Source: Streptosporangium carneum
GTDB lineage: Bacteria > Actinomycetota > Actinomycetes > Streptosporangiales > Streptosporangiaceae
DNA: 64,000 bases
Assembly: GCF_027922005.1 (NCBI RefSeq)
Contig: NZ_BSEV01000010.1
Location: 153,272-217,271 of the forward strand
Reading direction: 5' to 3'
The position numbers and the translations under genes were made by a program. Numbering within the stretch: the stretch's first letter is position 1; the number at the start of each line of letters is the position of its first letter. The notes under the pieces are model-generated. The model made no database searches and had not been told where the DNA came from. It saw nothing but the letters and a program-made list of their open reading frames with translations. Shown here piece by piece: positions 25,167-33,363 of the stretch.

Positions 25167-25205
25167 GTTCGCCCGTCGTCGGAAGAAACGATCGGAGACC
25201 CGCGT

Positions 25206-26069
25206 ATGCGCACCCCAGCTCCCTCCCGCACCTGGTTCGTCACCGGCGCGAGCCGCGGTCTCGGCCGCGCGTTCGCCCTGGCCGCGCTGGAGCGCGGCGA
25301 CCGGGTGGCCGCCGCCTCACGCACCATCGCCTCGCACGACCTCGGCGACCGGTACGGCGACCGGCTGCTGGTCCTGCCCCTCGACGTGACCGACCGCGCC
25401 GCGGTGTTCGCCGCGGTGACCACCGCCGCCGAGCACTTCGGCGGGCTCGACATCGTGGTCAACAACGCCGGAACCCTGTCCATGGGCATGGTCGAGGAGT
25501 TCACCGAGGCCGAGGCCCGCGCCCAGCTGGAGGTCAACCTCTTCGGGGCGCTGTGGGTCTGCCAGGCCGCGCTGCCGCACCTGCGCGCCCGGGGATCCGG
25601 GCACATCCTGCAGATCTCCAGCATCGCCGCCCTCGGCGGCTTCCCGAGCACCGGGATGTACAGCGCGAGCAAGTTCGCGCTGGAGGGCATGAGCGAGGCC
25701 CTGGCCATGGAGGCCGCCGGTTTCGGCGTCAAGCTCACGATCGTCCAGCCCGGGGGCTACTGGACCGACCTCTACACCAGCATGACCGCCACCACCCCCA
25801 TGGAGACGTACGGCCCGCTCCGCGCCGAGCTGGAGAAGCAGTGGGCCGAGGGCTCGGTCGACAGCGAGCCGCGCCTGGCCGCGGAGGCGGTGCTGAAGCT
25901 GGTCGACAGCGAGGACCCGCCGCTGCGGCTGCTGCTCGGCGGCATGGTCTACGACCTGGCCTTCGACGTCTCCCGCAGGCGGATGGAGACCTGGGCGGGC
26001 TGGGAGCAGGTCAGTCGCGCCGCCGAACACGCCGTCGCCTTCGACGCCTTCAGCGCACCGTCCGCTTGA
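25206..26069 (+). CDS. Short-chain dehydrogenase/reductase
   Basis: 287 residues, classical SDR. Cofactor loop TGASRGLGRAFAL (16-28), NNAG at about residue 93, catalytic Ser in ISSIAAL, and the YSASK pair (Tyr and Lys of the active site). The C-terminal part is of the extended oxidoreductase type often annotated as SDR with unknown substrate. It is probably induced when the divergent TetR releases the operators in its promoter. Confidence 0.93.
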   Translation: MRTPAPSRTWFVTGASRGLGRAFALAALERGDRVAAASRTIASHDLGDRYGDRLLVLPLDVTDRAAVFAAVTTAAEHFGGLDIVVNNAGTLSMGMVEEFTEAEARAQLEVNLFGALWVCQAALPHLRARGSGHILQISSIAALGGFPSTGMYSASKFALEGMSEALAMEAAGFGVKLTIVQPGGYWTDLYTSMTATTPMETYGPLRAELEKQWAEGSVDSEPRLAAEAVLKLVDSEDPPLRLLLGGMVYDLAFDVSRRRMETWAGWEQVSRAAEHAVAFDAFSAPSA

Positions 26070-26472
26070 ACCAATGATTCTTCACGAAGAAGAGCATGTT
26101 CCGTCTCCACCGACTGGACCGGCGCGGTGCGCCAAACAGATCAGGGAAACCTCTTTGTCCACCCGCCCCCCCGAGGCGACGGGACACGAAATGACGTGGA
26201 CCGAGGAGGCGCGTCGATTCAACGATCTTCCGGGCCGATTCGCAGACCCCTGCCGAGCGCGGGACAGATGGGGTCTCGTGCCTGCGGCCAACGTCACGGA
26301 CACGAATCGGCACCCAAAGAGCGCTCCCTTTTGTCCAGTAAGTCGCAATATTAGAAGAAATTACTTCTGTTTCATAACCGTTTATGGAGGGCGGAGAATC
26401 AGCGAGAAGGTGGCCGTATCCTTGCGGTAGATCGGTCTATGAAGGATCAGCGACTGCTCCTCGGGACGACTT
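26070..26472. other. Gene-free stretch with a local drop in GC
   Basis: Starts with TTCTTC-AC-GAAGAA just after the SDR stop, a weak terminator-like repeat. Around 26340-26390 the sequence is unusually AT-rich and carries two small inverted repeats, AGAAG-AAATTA-CTTCT (26353-26368) and CATAA-CCGT-TTATG (26373-26386), 90 bases before the next gene. This is probably its promoter and control region. Reading frames here do not look coding. Confidence 0.5.
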
Positions 26473-27405
26473 ATGACGCGATCGCGGATACGCATCCTTG
26501 TCATGACGGGAATTCTCTGCCTCGTGGCGATCGTCGGGATCGTCTGGCTGGTCGGGATCGCGACCGGTGGGGGCGGAAAAAACATGGCAGGGCAGGGAAC
26601 GACCGCCCCGACCACGCCGATCCTCCCCAACGCGCCGAACACCCCTGTCACGCCGGACACCCCGACCACGCTGACCGCTCCGGCCTCGCCGAACACCTCG
26701 ACCACTGCGACGCCGTACGGCACCCGGACGAACGGCACCCGGACGAACGGCCAGGGGACGCAGCCGACGGCGTCCAGCGGCGGCACGCCGTCGAAAACGC
26801 CGCAGAACGGTCGGCGCAGCATCCACTGGAACGGCATACACCTCGACGGCAGCGCCGGCGACGAGGGCTGCATCACCGTCATCAACAAGACCGGGACCGT
26901 CGGAGTGATCGAATCGGTCTCTTTCTCCGTGATCTCCGGCCCGGGGTCGGCCACAGCCCGCCCCGACGTCGCGCACTGCGATCCCACCGGAGATCCCGCC
27001 TGTGACGGAATACGGCTGAGGGCCGGCAGTCAGTGCCTCGCGGGAGCGGTCCTCACCGGCGACGCCTCGCCGAATCCGTACCGCCTCCAGCCGCAGGTCC
27101 GCTTCCGCTACTTGTGCGTCAACGTGGAGGACTCGCCCTGCAACGAGGTGAGGGAGTGGCAGGGGCCGCCTCCGACAGCGGAGTCGCCGGTCGAGATCCA
27201 TGGGGGCACCACCGACATCCCGAAGATCGACGCCTTCGTCGCCCCTTCCTCTTCCTCATCGTCGGAGGAAGAGGGGGAAGGGGAGGAAGAGAAGGAGACG
27301 ACTCCCGAACAGTCCCCCACGGCGAACCAGGAGGGCTCCGACTCGGCGCCTCAGGAATCCGATCCCACACCGGAGGAGGCCGACCCGCCATCGGAGGAGG
27401 GATGA
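26473..27405 (+). CDS. Secreted or anchored protein with acidic tail, unknown
   Basis: 310 residues. One N-terminal membrane segment (about 7-31, MTGILCLVAIVGIVWLVGIA) is followed by a Pro/Thr-rich linker to residue 115. A compact domain with six cysteines comes next (about 116-245: GCITVINKTG, VAHCDP, PACDG, SQCLAG, FRYLCVN, SPCNE), then a long acidic Ser/Glu/Pro tail. The six cysteines probably form three disulfides outside the cell. I recognise no family. The stop overlaps the start of the next gene by 4 bp, so the two products likely work together. Confidence 0.75.
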   Translation: MTRSRIRILVMTGILCLVAIVGIVWLVGIATGGGGKNMAGQGTTAPTTPILPNAPNTPVTPDTPTTLTAPASPNTSTTATPYGTRTNGTRTNGQGTQPTASSGGTPSKTPQNGRRSIHWNGIHLDGSAGDEGCITVINKTGTVGVIESVSFSVISGPGSATARPDVAHCDPTGDPACDGIRLRAGSQCLAGAVLTGDASPNPYRLQPQVRFRYLCVNVEDSPCNEVREWQGPPPTAESPVEIHGGTTDIPKIDAFVAPSSSSSSEEEGEGEEEKETTPEQSPTANQEGSDSAPQESDPTPEEADPPSEEG

Positions 27406-28304
27406 CGGACGAGGAACCGGCGCGGGAGGAAGCGGCGTCGGCAGCCCAGGAACCGATCTCAACCCGGATCCGGCAACTCACCGAGGCGATCGGCCCGACG
27501 ACGCTGGCGACCGCGCTGCTGATCTACTTCGGCTACGTCGCGACCCGCGCCCGCTTCGACTACTTCGGCGTCTCCCTGGAGATGACGGACCTGTCCAACC
27601 AGAGCCTGCTGTTGTACGGGCTCGAGGTCGTCTACGTACCGGCGGCACTGATCTTCCTGGGCGCGCTGACGGTCATCGGGGTGCACACCGCCGTCATGTG
27701 GCGGCTCACCCGCCGCCCGGACGATCTGGCCAACACCTTTCTGGCAGCCGGGATCGGGCTCGTCGGCGTCCTCATGATCGGCCGTGCGCTGATCGGCATG
27801 TTCGTCGAGGGCTCCGACACGAGCGTGGTCATCGGCGCCACACCGCTGTCGCTGGCGTTCGGCCCGGGCACCGTGGCCTATGGCGTCTGGCTCCACGGGA
27901 AGATCCGAGGCCGCCCGCTGCTGTCGCAGCGTCTCGCCAGGAACGGCGTGATCTGCGCCGTCGGCCTGGCCGTCGCAGGCCTGTTCTGGGCCTCGACCCA
28001 GGTCGCGTGGGCCTACGGCACCGGCAGGGGCGAGGAGGACGCCCACGACCTCGCCAAGCGTCCCGAGGTCGTCATCGACACCAAGGAACCGCTGGCGGGA
28101 CTTCCGTCCGGCGTCACGCAGACCGCTCTCACCACCAGGGGCAAGGACCCCGCTTTCGTCCACCGGTATCACGGTTTCCGGTTACTCCTGGCCTCCGGCG
28201 GCCGCCTCTTCCTGGTCAGCGGGACATGGACCCTCGGCCGTGACCAGACGATCGTCCTTCCCTACGACAACGGCATCCGGATCCAGCTCATCTCCCAGCC
28301 GTGA
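27402..28304 (+). CDS. Polytopic membrane protein, partner of the acidic-tail protein
   Basis: 300 residues. A short charged N-terminus precedes about five membrane helices (roughly 31-50, 68-94, 107-132, 144-162, 178-203). A C-terminal domain of about 95 residues follows, rich in beta strands (FRLLLASGGRLFLVSGTWTL). GGAGG precedes the ATG, which overlaps the previous stop (ATGA). No recognised family; a membrane complex with the preceding protein is the simplest reading. Nothing is evident in the 240 bp that follow. Confidence 0.75.
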   Translation: MTDEEPAREEAASAAQEPISTRIRQLTEAIGPTTLATALLIYFGYVATRARFDYFGVSLEMTDLSNQSLLLYGLEVVYVPAALIFLGALTVIGVHTAVMWRLTRRPDDLANTFLAAGIGLVGVLMIGRALIGMFVEGSDTSVVIGATPLSLAFGPGTVAYGVWLHGKIRGRPLLSQRLARNGVICAVGLAVAGLFWASTQVAWAYGTGRGEEDAHDLAKRPEVVIDTKEPLAGLPSGVTQTALTTRGKDPAFVHRYHGFRLLLASGGRLFLVSGTWTLGRDQTIVLPYDNGIRIQLISQP

Positions 28305-28543
28305 CGGTCCCGCTCGCCCACGGCGTCATCCGCTTCCGGCGACTCTCCAGATCATCGTGAAGACGACGGATCAGCGATGGCGGTGGTCGCCCGCTCCTGG
28401 GCGAGGGCCTTCGTCCGCCGCGGGACGAGCCGCACGGTCTCGGGCTCGTCGTCCGGACGGAGACACCGGCTCGAAGAACACACTACGGCTTCAAGGTCGT
28501 GCAGTGCCTTGGCGGGCCGAAGCCGAGCGGCTCCAATGGCATC

Positions 28544-29602
28544 ATGCGGTGGAGAAGGCTCGCACGCGTGGTCGCCTGGGCGGTCGTGGCCGCGGTGGCG
28601 GCAGCGGGAGCGGCGTGGCTGGCTCGCGGCGCCTCCGGCCCGGACTGGCTGAAGTGGACGCTGGGGTGCCTACTCGCCGTGATCGTGACATCTGTGGGCG
28701 CGGCCCTGTTGCTGGGTCCGGTCGCGCGGCGCATGGCCGGGGAGACGCGCCCGCTGACCCCCCAAGACCGTGAGCAGCTGACGGTGAAGGACCGCGTCGA
28801 GGCGGTCAACACCGCGCGGGCCACCCTGTTGCAGGCGGCCACCGGGCTCGTGGTCGTCGGCGGCCTGGTCTTCACCGGCGCCGGCCTCGTGTACACCGCC
28901 CGCACCCTCGACGTATCCGTGCGCACCTTGGACGCGACCCGGGAAGGGCAACTCACCGACCGGTACACGAAGGCCGTCGAGCAGCTCGGCTCATCCAAGA
29001 TCGACGTTCGCCTGGGTGGCATTTACGCGTTGGAACGCCTGGCCAAGGACTCTGCTCGCGACATGCCCACCATCGTGCAGGTCCTGGCCGCCTATGTACG
29101 AGTGCACGCTCACCCTCCCAAGGCGCAGGTCGTCAAGGGCCAGGCGCTTGTGGACGTGGCCGCGGCACTCAACGTGATCAGCGTCCTTGACACCACTCGC
29201 CGGTACCTTCCCTATGCCTTCGACCTGGGGGCCGTCGACCTGCACGGCCTCAATCTGTCCGGCGCGAACCTGAACGGCGCAGACCTGAGCCAAGCGGACC
29301 TGAACGGCGCGGACCTGACCGGCGCAGATCTGACGGGCGCGAACGTGGGCCTCGCGAACCTGCACGACGCGAAACTGTCGGGCGCACGCCTGTATGAGGT
29401 GGACATGGCCCGCGCGAACCTGACGCAGGCGGACCTGTCCAGCGCGAATCTGCTCGGCGCCAACCTGACCAGTGCCGAGTTGGCCGGCGCGAATCTTGAA
29501 GGCGCAGTCCTGGTCGACGCCGACCTGACAGATGTTCGAGGGATGACGGCTGCTCAGATCAGAGCTGTGGCGAAGACCAACGCCAAGACCACGTTCGGTT
29601 GA
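28544..29602 (+). CDS. Membrane protein with pentapeptide repeats
   Basis: 352 residues from the ATG at 28544 (a GTG at 28499 is possible). Two N-terminal membrane segments and a third around residue 100 are followed by DRYTKAVEQLGSSKIDVRLG and GIYALERLAKDS, a module common before pentapeptide domains in actinobacteria. From about residue 235 to 325 come some eighteen A(D/N)LxX repeats, which fold into a right-handed quadrilateral beta helix. Pentapeptide proteins often act as protein-binding scaffolds; the role here is unknown. Confidence 0.9.
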   Translation: MRWRRLARVVAWAVVAAVAAAGAAWLARGASGPDWLKWTLGCLLAVIVTSVGAALLLGPVARRMAGETRPLTPQDREQLTVKDRVEAVNTARATLLQAATGLVVVGGLVFTGAGLVYTARTLDVSVRTLDATREGQLTDRYTKAVEQLGSSKIDVRLGGIYALERLAKDSARDMPTIVQVLAAYVRVHAHPPKAQVVKGQALVDVAAALNVISVLDTTRRYLPYAFDLGAVDLHGLNLSGANLNGADLSQADLNGADLTGADLTGANVGLANLHDAKLSGARLYEVDMARANLTQADLSSANLLGANLTSAELAGANLEGAVLVDADLTDVRGMTAAQIRAVAKTNAKTTFG

Positions 29603-29720
29603 CTCAGGCTGAGTTCCCCCGCAGGACGGACACCTCGCCTGATTCGTCCGCCCACACCTCAGCGACCCCGCCGACGACTGTTCCGACATCCGCTCGGCCG
29701 AAGCCGCCTGTAGCGACATC

Positions 29721-29741
29721 CGGCCACCACGGCGGTGGCCG
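29721..29741 (+). terminator. Hairpin downstream of the pentapeptide gene
   Basis: Perfect 8-bp arms CGGCCACC and GGTGGCCG with loop ACGGC. A smaller ACTCAG-G-CTGAGT repeat sits directly at the stop (29602-29614). Confidence 0.6.
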
Positions 29742-29849
29742 CCTTCCCTCAAGGACGCGCCGAGGCTGTCGACACATGCTCACGAACAGGGCCTCTTCAC
29801 CTCGAAAACCCGTTTGCCGCCAACACGCCTTCTGGCAGGATCACGCCCC

Positions 29850-30662
29850 ATGAGCCGCGCCGTCTTCTCCGAGATCCCGACCGGTCCTGTGACCGTCCCC
29901 GACGTCGTCACGGCGCTCGCCGACGGCGACACCGTCACTCCGGTGTGGCGCAACGAGCTCGGCGGCCTCACCTTCCGCCTTGAGGACGGGCGCGACACCA
30001 CCAGGTACGCCAAATGGGTCGCCGTCGGCACCCCGGAGATCGACCTCGCCGCCGAAGCCGAGCGCCTGGCCTGGGCACGGCGATGGGTGACCGTCCCGCG
30101 AGTCATCGAGCACGGTACGGACGCCGACGGCGCGTGGCTGGTCACAGAAGCGGTCCCCGGCCGCTCGGCGGTGGACCCTCGGTGGGTCGCCGACCCGGCG
30201 ACCGCGGCGGCCGCGATCGGCCGAGGACTGCGCCTGCTCCACGACGCCCTGCCCGTGGACGAGTGCCCGTTCGAGTGGAGCGTCGATCGGCGGCTCGCGC
30301 GCGCCGACGAGCGCATCGCCGACGGCGCAGGGCCCGCCGGCTGGTTCCCCGAGCACCGCCACCTCGAACTCGCCGAGGCCCGGGCACGCATCGGCGAGCC
30401 GCCCGCGATCGACCGCCTCGTCGTCTGTCACGGGGACACGTGCGTCCCCAACACCCTGCTGCACGACGACGGCACGTTCTCCGCGCATGTCGACCTCGGT
30501 TCGCTCGGGGTGGCCGACCGGTGGGCCGACCTCGCGGTCGCGGCCTGGAGCACGGAGTGGAACTACGGCCCGGGGTACGACGGCGTCGTGTACGACGCGT
30601 ACGGGATCACCCCGGACCCGGAGCGCATCGCCTATTACCGCCTGCTCTGGGACATGTGCTAG
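29850..30662 (+). CDS. Aminoglycoside O-phosphotransferase, APH(3')-like
   Basis: 270 residues, the normal length of APH(3') kinases. The kinase catalytic loop CHGDTCVPNTLL has the catalytic Asp and the metal-binding Asn. The metal-binding Asp of the next motif is in HVDLGSLGVADRWADLAVAA, very like the GRLGVADRYQD region of APH(3') enzymes. The N-lobe lysine is in TRYAKWVAVG. These enzymes inactivate kanamycin- or neomycin-type drugs by 3'-phosphorylation; activity of this divergent homologue cannot be told from sequence. Monocistronic. Confidence 0.85.
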   Translation: MSRAVFSEIPTGPVTVPDVVTALADGDTVTPVWRNELGGLTFRLEDGRDTTRYAKWVAVGTPEIDLAAEAERLAWARRWVTVPRVIEHGTDADGAWLVTEAVPGRSAVDPRWVADPATAAAAIGRGLRLLHDALPVDECPFEWSVDRRLARADERIADGAGPAGWFPEHRHLELAEARARIGEPPAIDRLVVCHGDTCVPNTLLHDDGTFSAHVDLGSLGVADRWADLAVAAWSTEWNYGPGYDGVVYDAYGITPDPERIAYYRLLWDMC

Positions 30663-30966
30663 CCGCTTACGCCCGGCCTTGCGGGTTCCACATCCGACTT
30701 CCGCTGTTCATGATCGAATAAGGGGTCCGAGGCGTCCCGGCATGGCATGCTTGAGACCTTCCGATCTGAGGCCGGGACGATGCAGGTGGTCGGTGCACGC
30801 GGGTGCGCTGGTGATCGAGCCGAGAAAGGGCGTCATCCGTACGGCCGACGCCCCTGCTGTCACGACTCGCCTCGGACGGGCGACCGGTGAGCTCCAAGTG
30901 TTCTGCAAGCGCGGCGGCATATCTATTGATCTGTCACGAACGCTTAGCTGTCTGGAGTTTTTCCCC
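30663..30966. other. Intergenic stretch with a wide inverted repeat
   Basis: Contains CGTCCCGGC (30733-30741) and GCCGGGACG (30771-30779), perfect 9-bp arms with a 29-nt loop, possibly a late terminator of the kinase gene. The AT-richer last 60 bases probably hold the promoter of the next gene; no certain -35/-10 pair was found. Confidence 0.45.
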
Positions 30967-31386
30967 ATGCGTACCGGCATCCGCGTCCTGCTCGGCCTGA
31001 CCACCGTCGCCGCGCTCACCTTCGGCGGCTCGGCCGCCGCCTCCGCCGCGGCCGTGCCCTCCATCTGGAAGTGGGGTCCGGTCTACTCGACCGACGGGCA
31101 CGCCGAGGCCAGGGGCAAGGTCGCCCTCGCCCAGTCGGGTTTCGTGGTGTACGGCTCGCTGGAGGACACCCTGGGCTCTGGCTGCTCGTGGGCTCAGGTC
31201 CGCGCCCTGAGCGCTCGCGGGAAGGTGAGCACGGCGTCCTACTACAACTGCGTCCCGGGCAAGGGAACCTTCCGCAAGGACTACGGCGCGGTCCTGACGA
31301 TCAAGGTGAGGGCCTGCCGGGGCACCGCCACCCGGCCGACCGGACGGTGCTCCCGTTGGAAGACCGTCTACACCCAGGGCGGCTGA
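30967..31386 (+). CDS. Small secreted protein with four cysteines
   Basis: 139 residues. The signal peptide (MRTGIRVLLGLTTVAALTFG, cleavage near SAAASAAAV) is followed by a mature domain of about 110 residues with four cysteines (GSGCSW, YYNCVPG, VRACRG, TGRCSRW), likely two disulfides. GGAG lies nine bases upstream of the ATG. Small cysteine-paired secreted domains of this size are frequent in Streptosporangiales; no named family recognised. Confidence 0.75.
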   Translation: MRTGIRVLLGLTTVAALTFGGSAAASAAAVPSIWKWGPVYSTDGHAEARGKVALAQSGFVVYGSLEDTLGSGCSWAQVRALSARGKVSTASYYNCVPGKGTFRKDYGAVLTIKVRACRGTATRPTGRCSRWKTVYTQGG

Positions 31387-31403
31387 CCGTCCCGACGTTC
31401 GCG

Positions 31404-31422
31404 GGCCCGGCTCTCCCGGGCC
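31404..31422. terminator. Terminator between convergent genes
   Basis: GGCCCGG-CTCTC-CCGGGCC, perfect 7-bp arms, 17 bases after the stop of the secreted-protein gene. Confidence 0.65.
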
Positions 31423-31508
31423 ACCTGCGAGTCCGGCGGAACAGCTCTACCACCTGCGAGTCCGGCGGAACAGCTCTACCACCTGCGAGTCCGGCGGAAC
31501 AGCTCTGC
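31422..31508. repeat. Three tandem copies of a 29-bp unit
   Basis: Unit begins CACCTGCGAGTCCGGCGGAA; copies at 31422, 31451 and 31480. The first two are identical and the third differs by one base. It lies between two converging genes and ends 6 bases before the next stop codon. Confidence 0.95.
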
Positions 31509-31514
31509 CGCCCG

Positions 31515-32402
31515 TCAGATCCTGGCGTTGCGCCGCAGGACGTCGACGGCGCGCACGGTGGCGTGGCCCCGCCAGTCGAGAACGCCCGCGGGTGAGATCC
31601 TGGCGTAGTCGACGGTCCATCCGCCGTCGTCCTCCTGCAGCCCGGCCAGGCGGTCCAGGTCGGCGGTGATCGCCTCCTCGGTGAACAGGGACCGGGCCGG
31701 GCGGTCGGGGAACGGGGCGAAGTCCAGCGGGCGGAGCATCTCCTCCTCGGTTCCGCCCTCGACGTGCATCAGGCCGTCGGCGGGGATGTGCCCGCCCAGA
31801 CGCCGCAGGAGATCGGGCGCCTCGGGGTGGGTGTCGTGCACGGCGTCCAGGAACCGTACGGCGAAGGCGAGCACGTACGCGTGGGGCGTCTTCTCGATCG
31901 CCTCGACGGCGGCCAGGCAGTAGCGGGTGGCCCGCGCGAGCCAGGGGTGGGCGGCGACGGCCGGATCGTGCGCGGCCACGCGGTGCGCGGCGGCCGCGGT
32001 CACGGCGGTGATCTGCAACGAGGAGGCCGTGAGGTCTGCCTCCGCCCACCAGGGGGCGGTGCCCGCACGGACGGTGAGGGGCAGCGCGAAGGGCAGGCCC
32101 CCGTCGGGCAGGGAGACCGACTCCAGCCAGTCGCACAGCTCGACGGCCCGCGCGGCGGTGGCCGGGGAGACGTCCTCGAACACCTCGAAGGCGTGCAGCG
32201 CGGCGCCGGGCTGGCTCTCCGGCGAGCGCAGATCGGGTTCCAGCCCCCAGCCGTAACCGCCGTCGGGGTTGCGATAGCCGTCGAGCGCGGCCAACGCGGC
32301 GGTGGGATCGCTCTCGCCCGTCAGCAGCTGGAAGCGGCGACGGTCCAGGACACGCGCGTGGGTGGCCAGGAAGGAGGCCGCCGCGGAAAGGTCGACGTTC
32401 AT
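31515..32402 (-). CDS. Prenyltransferase/squalene-cyclase-like repeat protein
   Basis: 295 residues, soluble, all-helical. Two segments have the look of QW/alpha-alpha toroid repeats: LDGYRNPDGGYGWGLEPDLR (about 40-59) and LAGLQEDDGGWTVDY near the C-terminus, with weaker ones between. Such alpha/alpha barrels occur in terpene cyclases and prenyltransferase-like proteins, but at 295 residues it lacks the usual catalytic Asp-rich motifs. Enzymatic function is therefore unassigned. Confidence 0.7.
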   Translation of the reverse strand: MNVDLSAAASFLATHARVLDRRRFQLLTGESDPTAALAALDGYRNPDGGYGWGLEPDLRSPESQPGAALHAFEVFEDVSPATAARAVELCDWLESVSLPDGGLPFALPLTVRAGTAPWWAEADLTASSLQITAVTAAAAHRVAAHDPAVAAHPWLARATRYCLAAVEAIEKTPHAYVLAFAVRFLDAVHDTHPEAPDLLRRLGGHIPADGLMHVEGGTEEEMLRPLDFAPFPDRPARSLFTEEAITADLDRLAGLQEDDGGWTVDYARISPAGVLDWRGHATVRAVDVLRRNARI

Positions 32403-32451
32403 AGGTCCATCGTGCGCCTGCCGTACGCGCGTGGTCTTGCAGGAATCGGTC

Positions 32452-33024
32452 TCACCCCGCGCGATCGGGCCCCACGACGACGGACTCGAACCAGGCGGGC
32501 AAGGGAAGGTCGGCTCCCGAGTCGTCCCGGGTCGGGGTGCTCAGCGCGTTGAGGGCGTCGACGATCTTCTTCTCCTCGTAGACGAAGTGTGACTCCAGCA
32601 GGGCGGTCAGGCCGTCCAGCTCGGCTCGCACACGTCGCGCCTCGGCGGGACCCGGACCCGCCTCGAGGCCGTCGAGCAGGTCCTCCAGGCTGCGCAGGAT
32701 CCCGGTCACCGTCTGGTGGTCGTGCACCAGCTCCTCGATCACCGGGCGCAGTTCGGGATAGCGCTCCGCCAGGACGGGGAAGGCCCCGGCGTCCTCGCCG
32801 GTGTGGTGCCGGGTCAGCGCCGAGCAGAAGGCCAGGCAGTGTGCCCGCAGCTCTCGTGGCCGCCCATCGTGCCCATCGAGGAAGGCGTCGACGTCCTCGC
32901 GGAGCCGGGCCAGCTCCTCACGGAGCCAGAGGTGCACTTCGATCAACTGGTTGCCGAACGCCGCGAGGCGGCCGCCCGGCTCTGTGGGTGTTTCCATGGT
33001 CGTCCCATGATTCGGCGCCTCCAT
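32452..33024 (-). CDS. Hemerythrin-domain protein
   Basis: 190 residues from the ATG at 33024; starts at 33099 and 32997 are alternatives. A four-helix bundle with iron-ligand histidines and acids in order: EVHLWLREEL, ALTRHHTGEDAGAFPVL, LVHDHQTVTGILR, LLESHFVYEEKKI. This matches the diiron hemerythrin HHE pattern. Bacterial members bind oxygen, NO or iron. It is co-directional with the preceding alpha/alpha-barrel gene. Confidence 0.88.
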   Translation of the reverse strand: MEAPNHGTTMETPTEPGGRLAAFGNQLIEVHLWLREELARLREDVDAFLDGHDGRPRELRAHCLAFCSALTRHHTGEDAGAFPVLAERYPELRPVIEELVHDHQTVTGILRSLEDLLDGLEAGPGPAEARRVRAELDGLTALLESHFVYEEKKIVDALNALSTPTRDDSGADLPLPAWFESVVVGPDRAG

Positions 33025-33165
33025 GCCCACGGCGATCTCTTTGCCGGGTGCACCGCGACGCTGAGGCGGGATTTCATCATCCTTCGGATCGCCCGTCAAG
33101 CTGAGTCGCGCGAGGACGCCGGAAGCAGGCCGACCGGACGTTCCACCGCCCGCCGACCGCCGCCG

Positions 33166-33363
33166 ACGATGTGCCCCTCTGGATCGGGCGTCGTCGCGAA
33201 CGGCTCACCGGAGACTTCGAGGATTGCCGGAAAGCTTCCTGGAAAAGCGCGTTCGGCCGTATCGTCCTTCAAGATCGAGCAGTGGGTGTGGCGCGTGCCC
33301 GTCGGCCTGGGCGGACACCGCGTCGCATCATGTCCCGCACCGCGACCAAGAACGGAAGCGTCA
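33166..33363 (+). pseudogene. Decayed ECF sigma-factor gene, 3' portion
   Basis: Stretches in two frames match the intact sigma factor 1.7 kb downstream. LWIGRRRERLTGDFED (from about 33177) corresponds to VWRLRRRERLDWDLPEE, and KLPGKARSAVSSFKIEQ (from 33232) to GLPRKQRAVLVLRYYEQ. Then GLGGHR...P..PRPRT aligns with GLGKLR...P..ANRRT at the C-terminus. The helix-turn-helix of region 4 is deleted and the frame is broken. It ends exactly where the paralogue of the sigma factor's partner gene begins, the same arrangement as in the intact pair. Confidence 0.7.

Noticed and set aside
26074-26430. Open frame of 118 codons between the SDR and the acidic-tail gene
   Set aside because: Codon use is unlike neighbouring genes, there is no ribosome site, and the region is AT-rich with dyads, so it looks regulatory.
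31422-31508. Three 29-bp repeats considered as a CRISPR array
   Set aside because: The copies are directly adjacent with no spacers; it is a simple tandem repeat.
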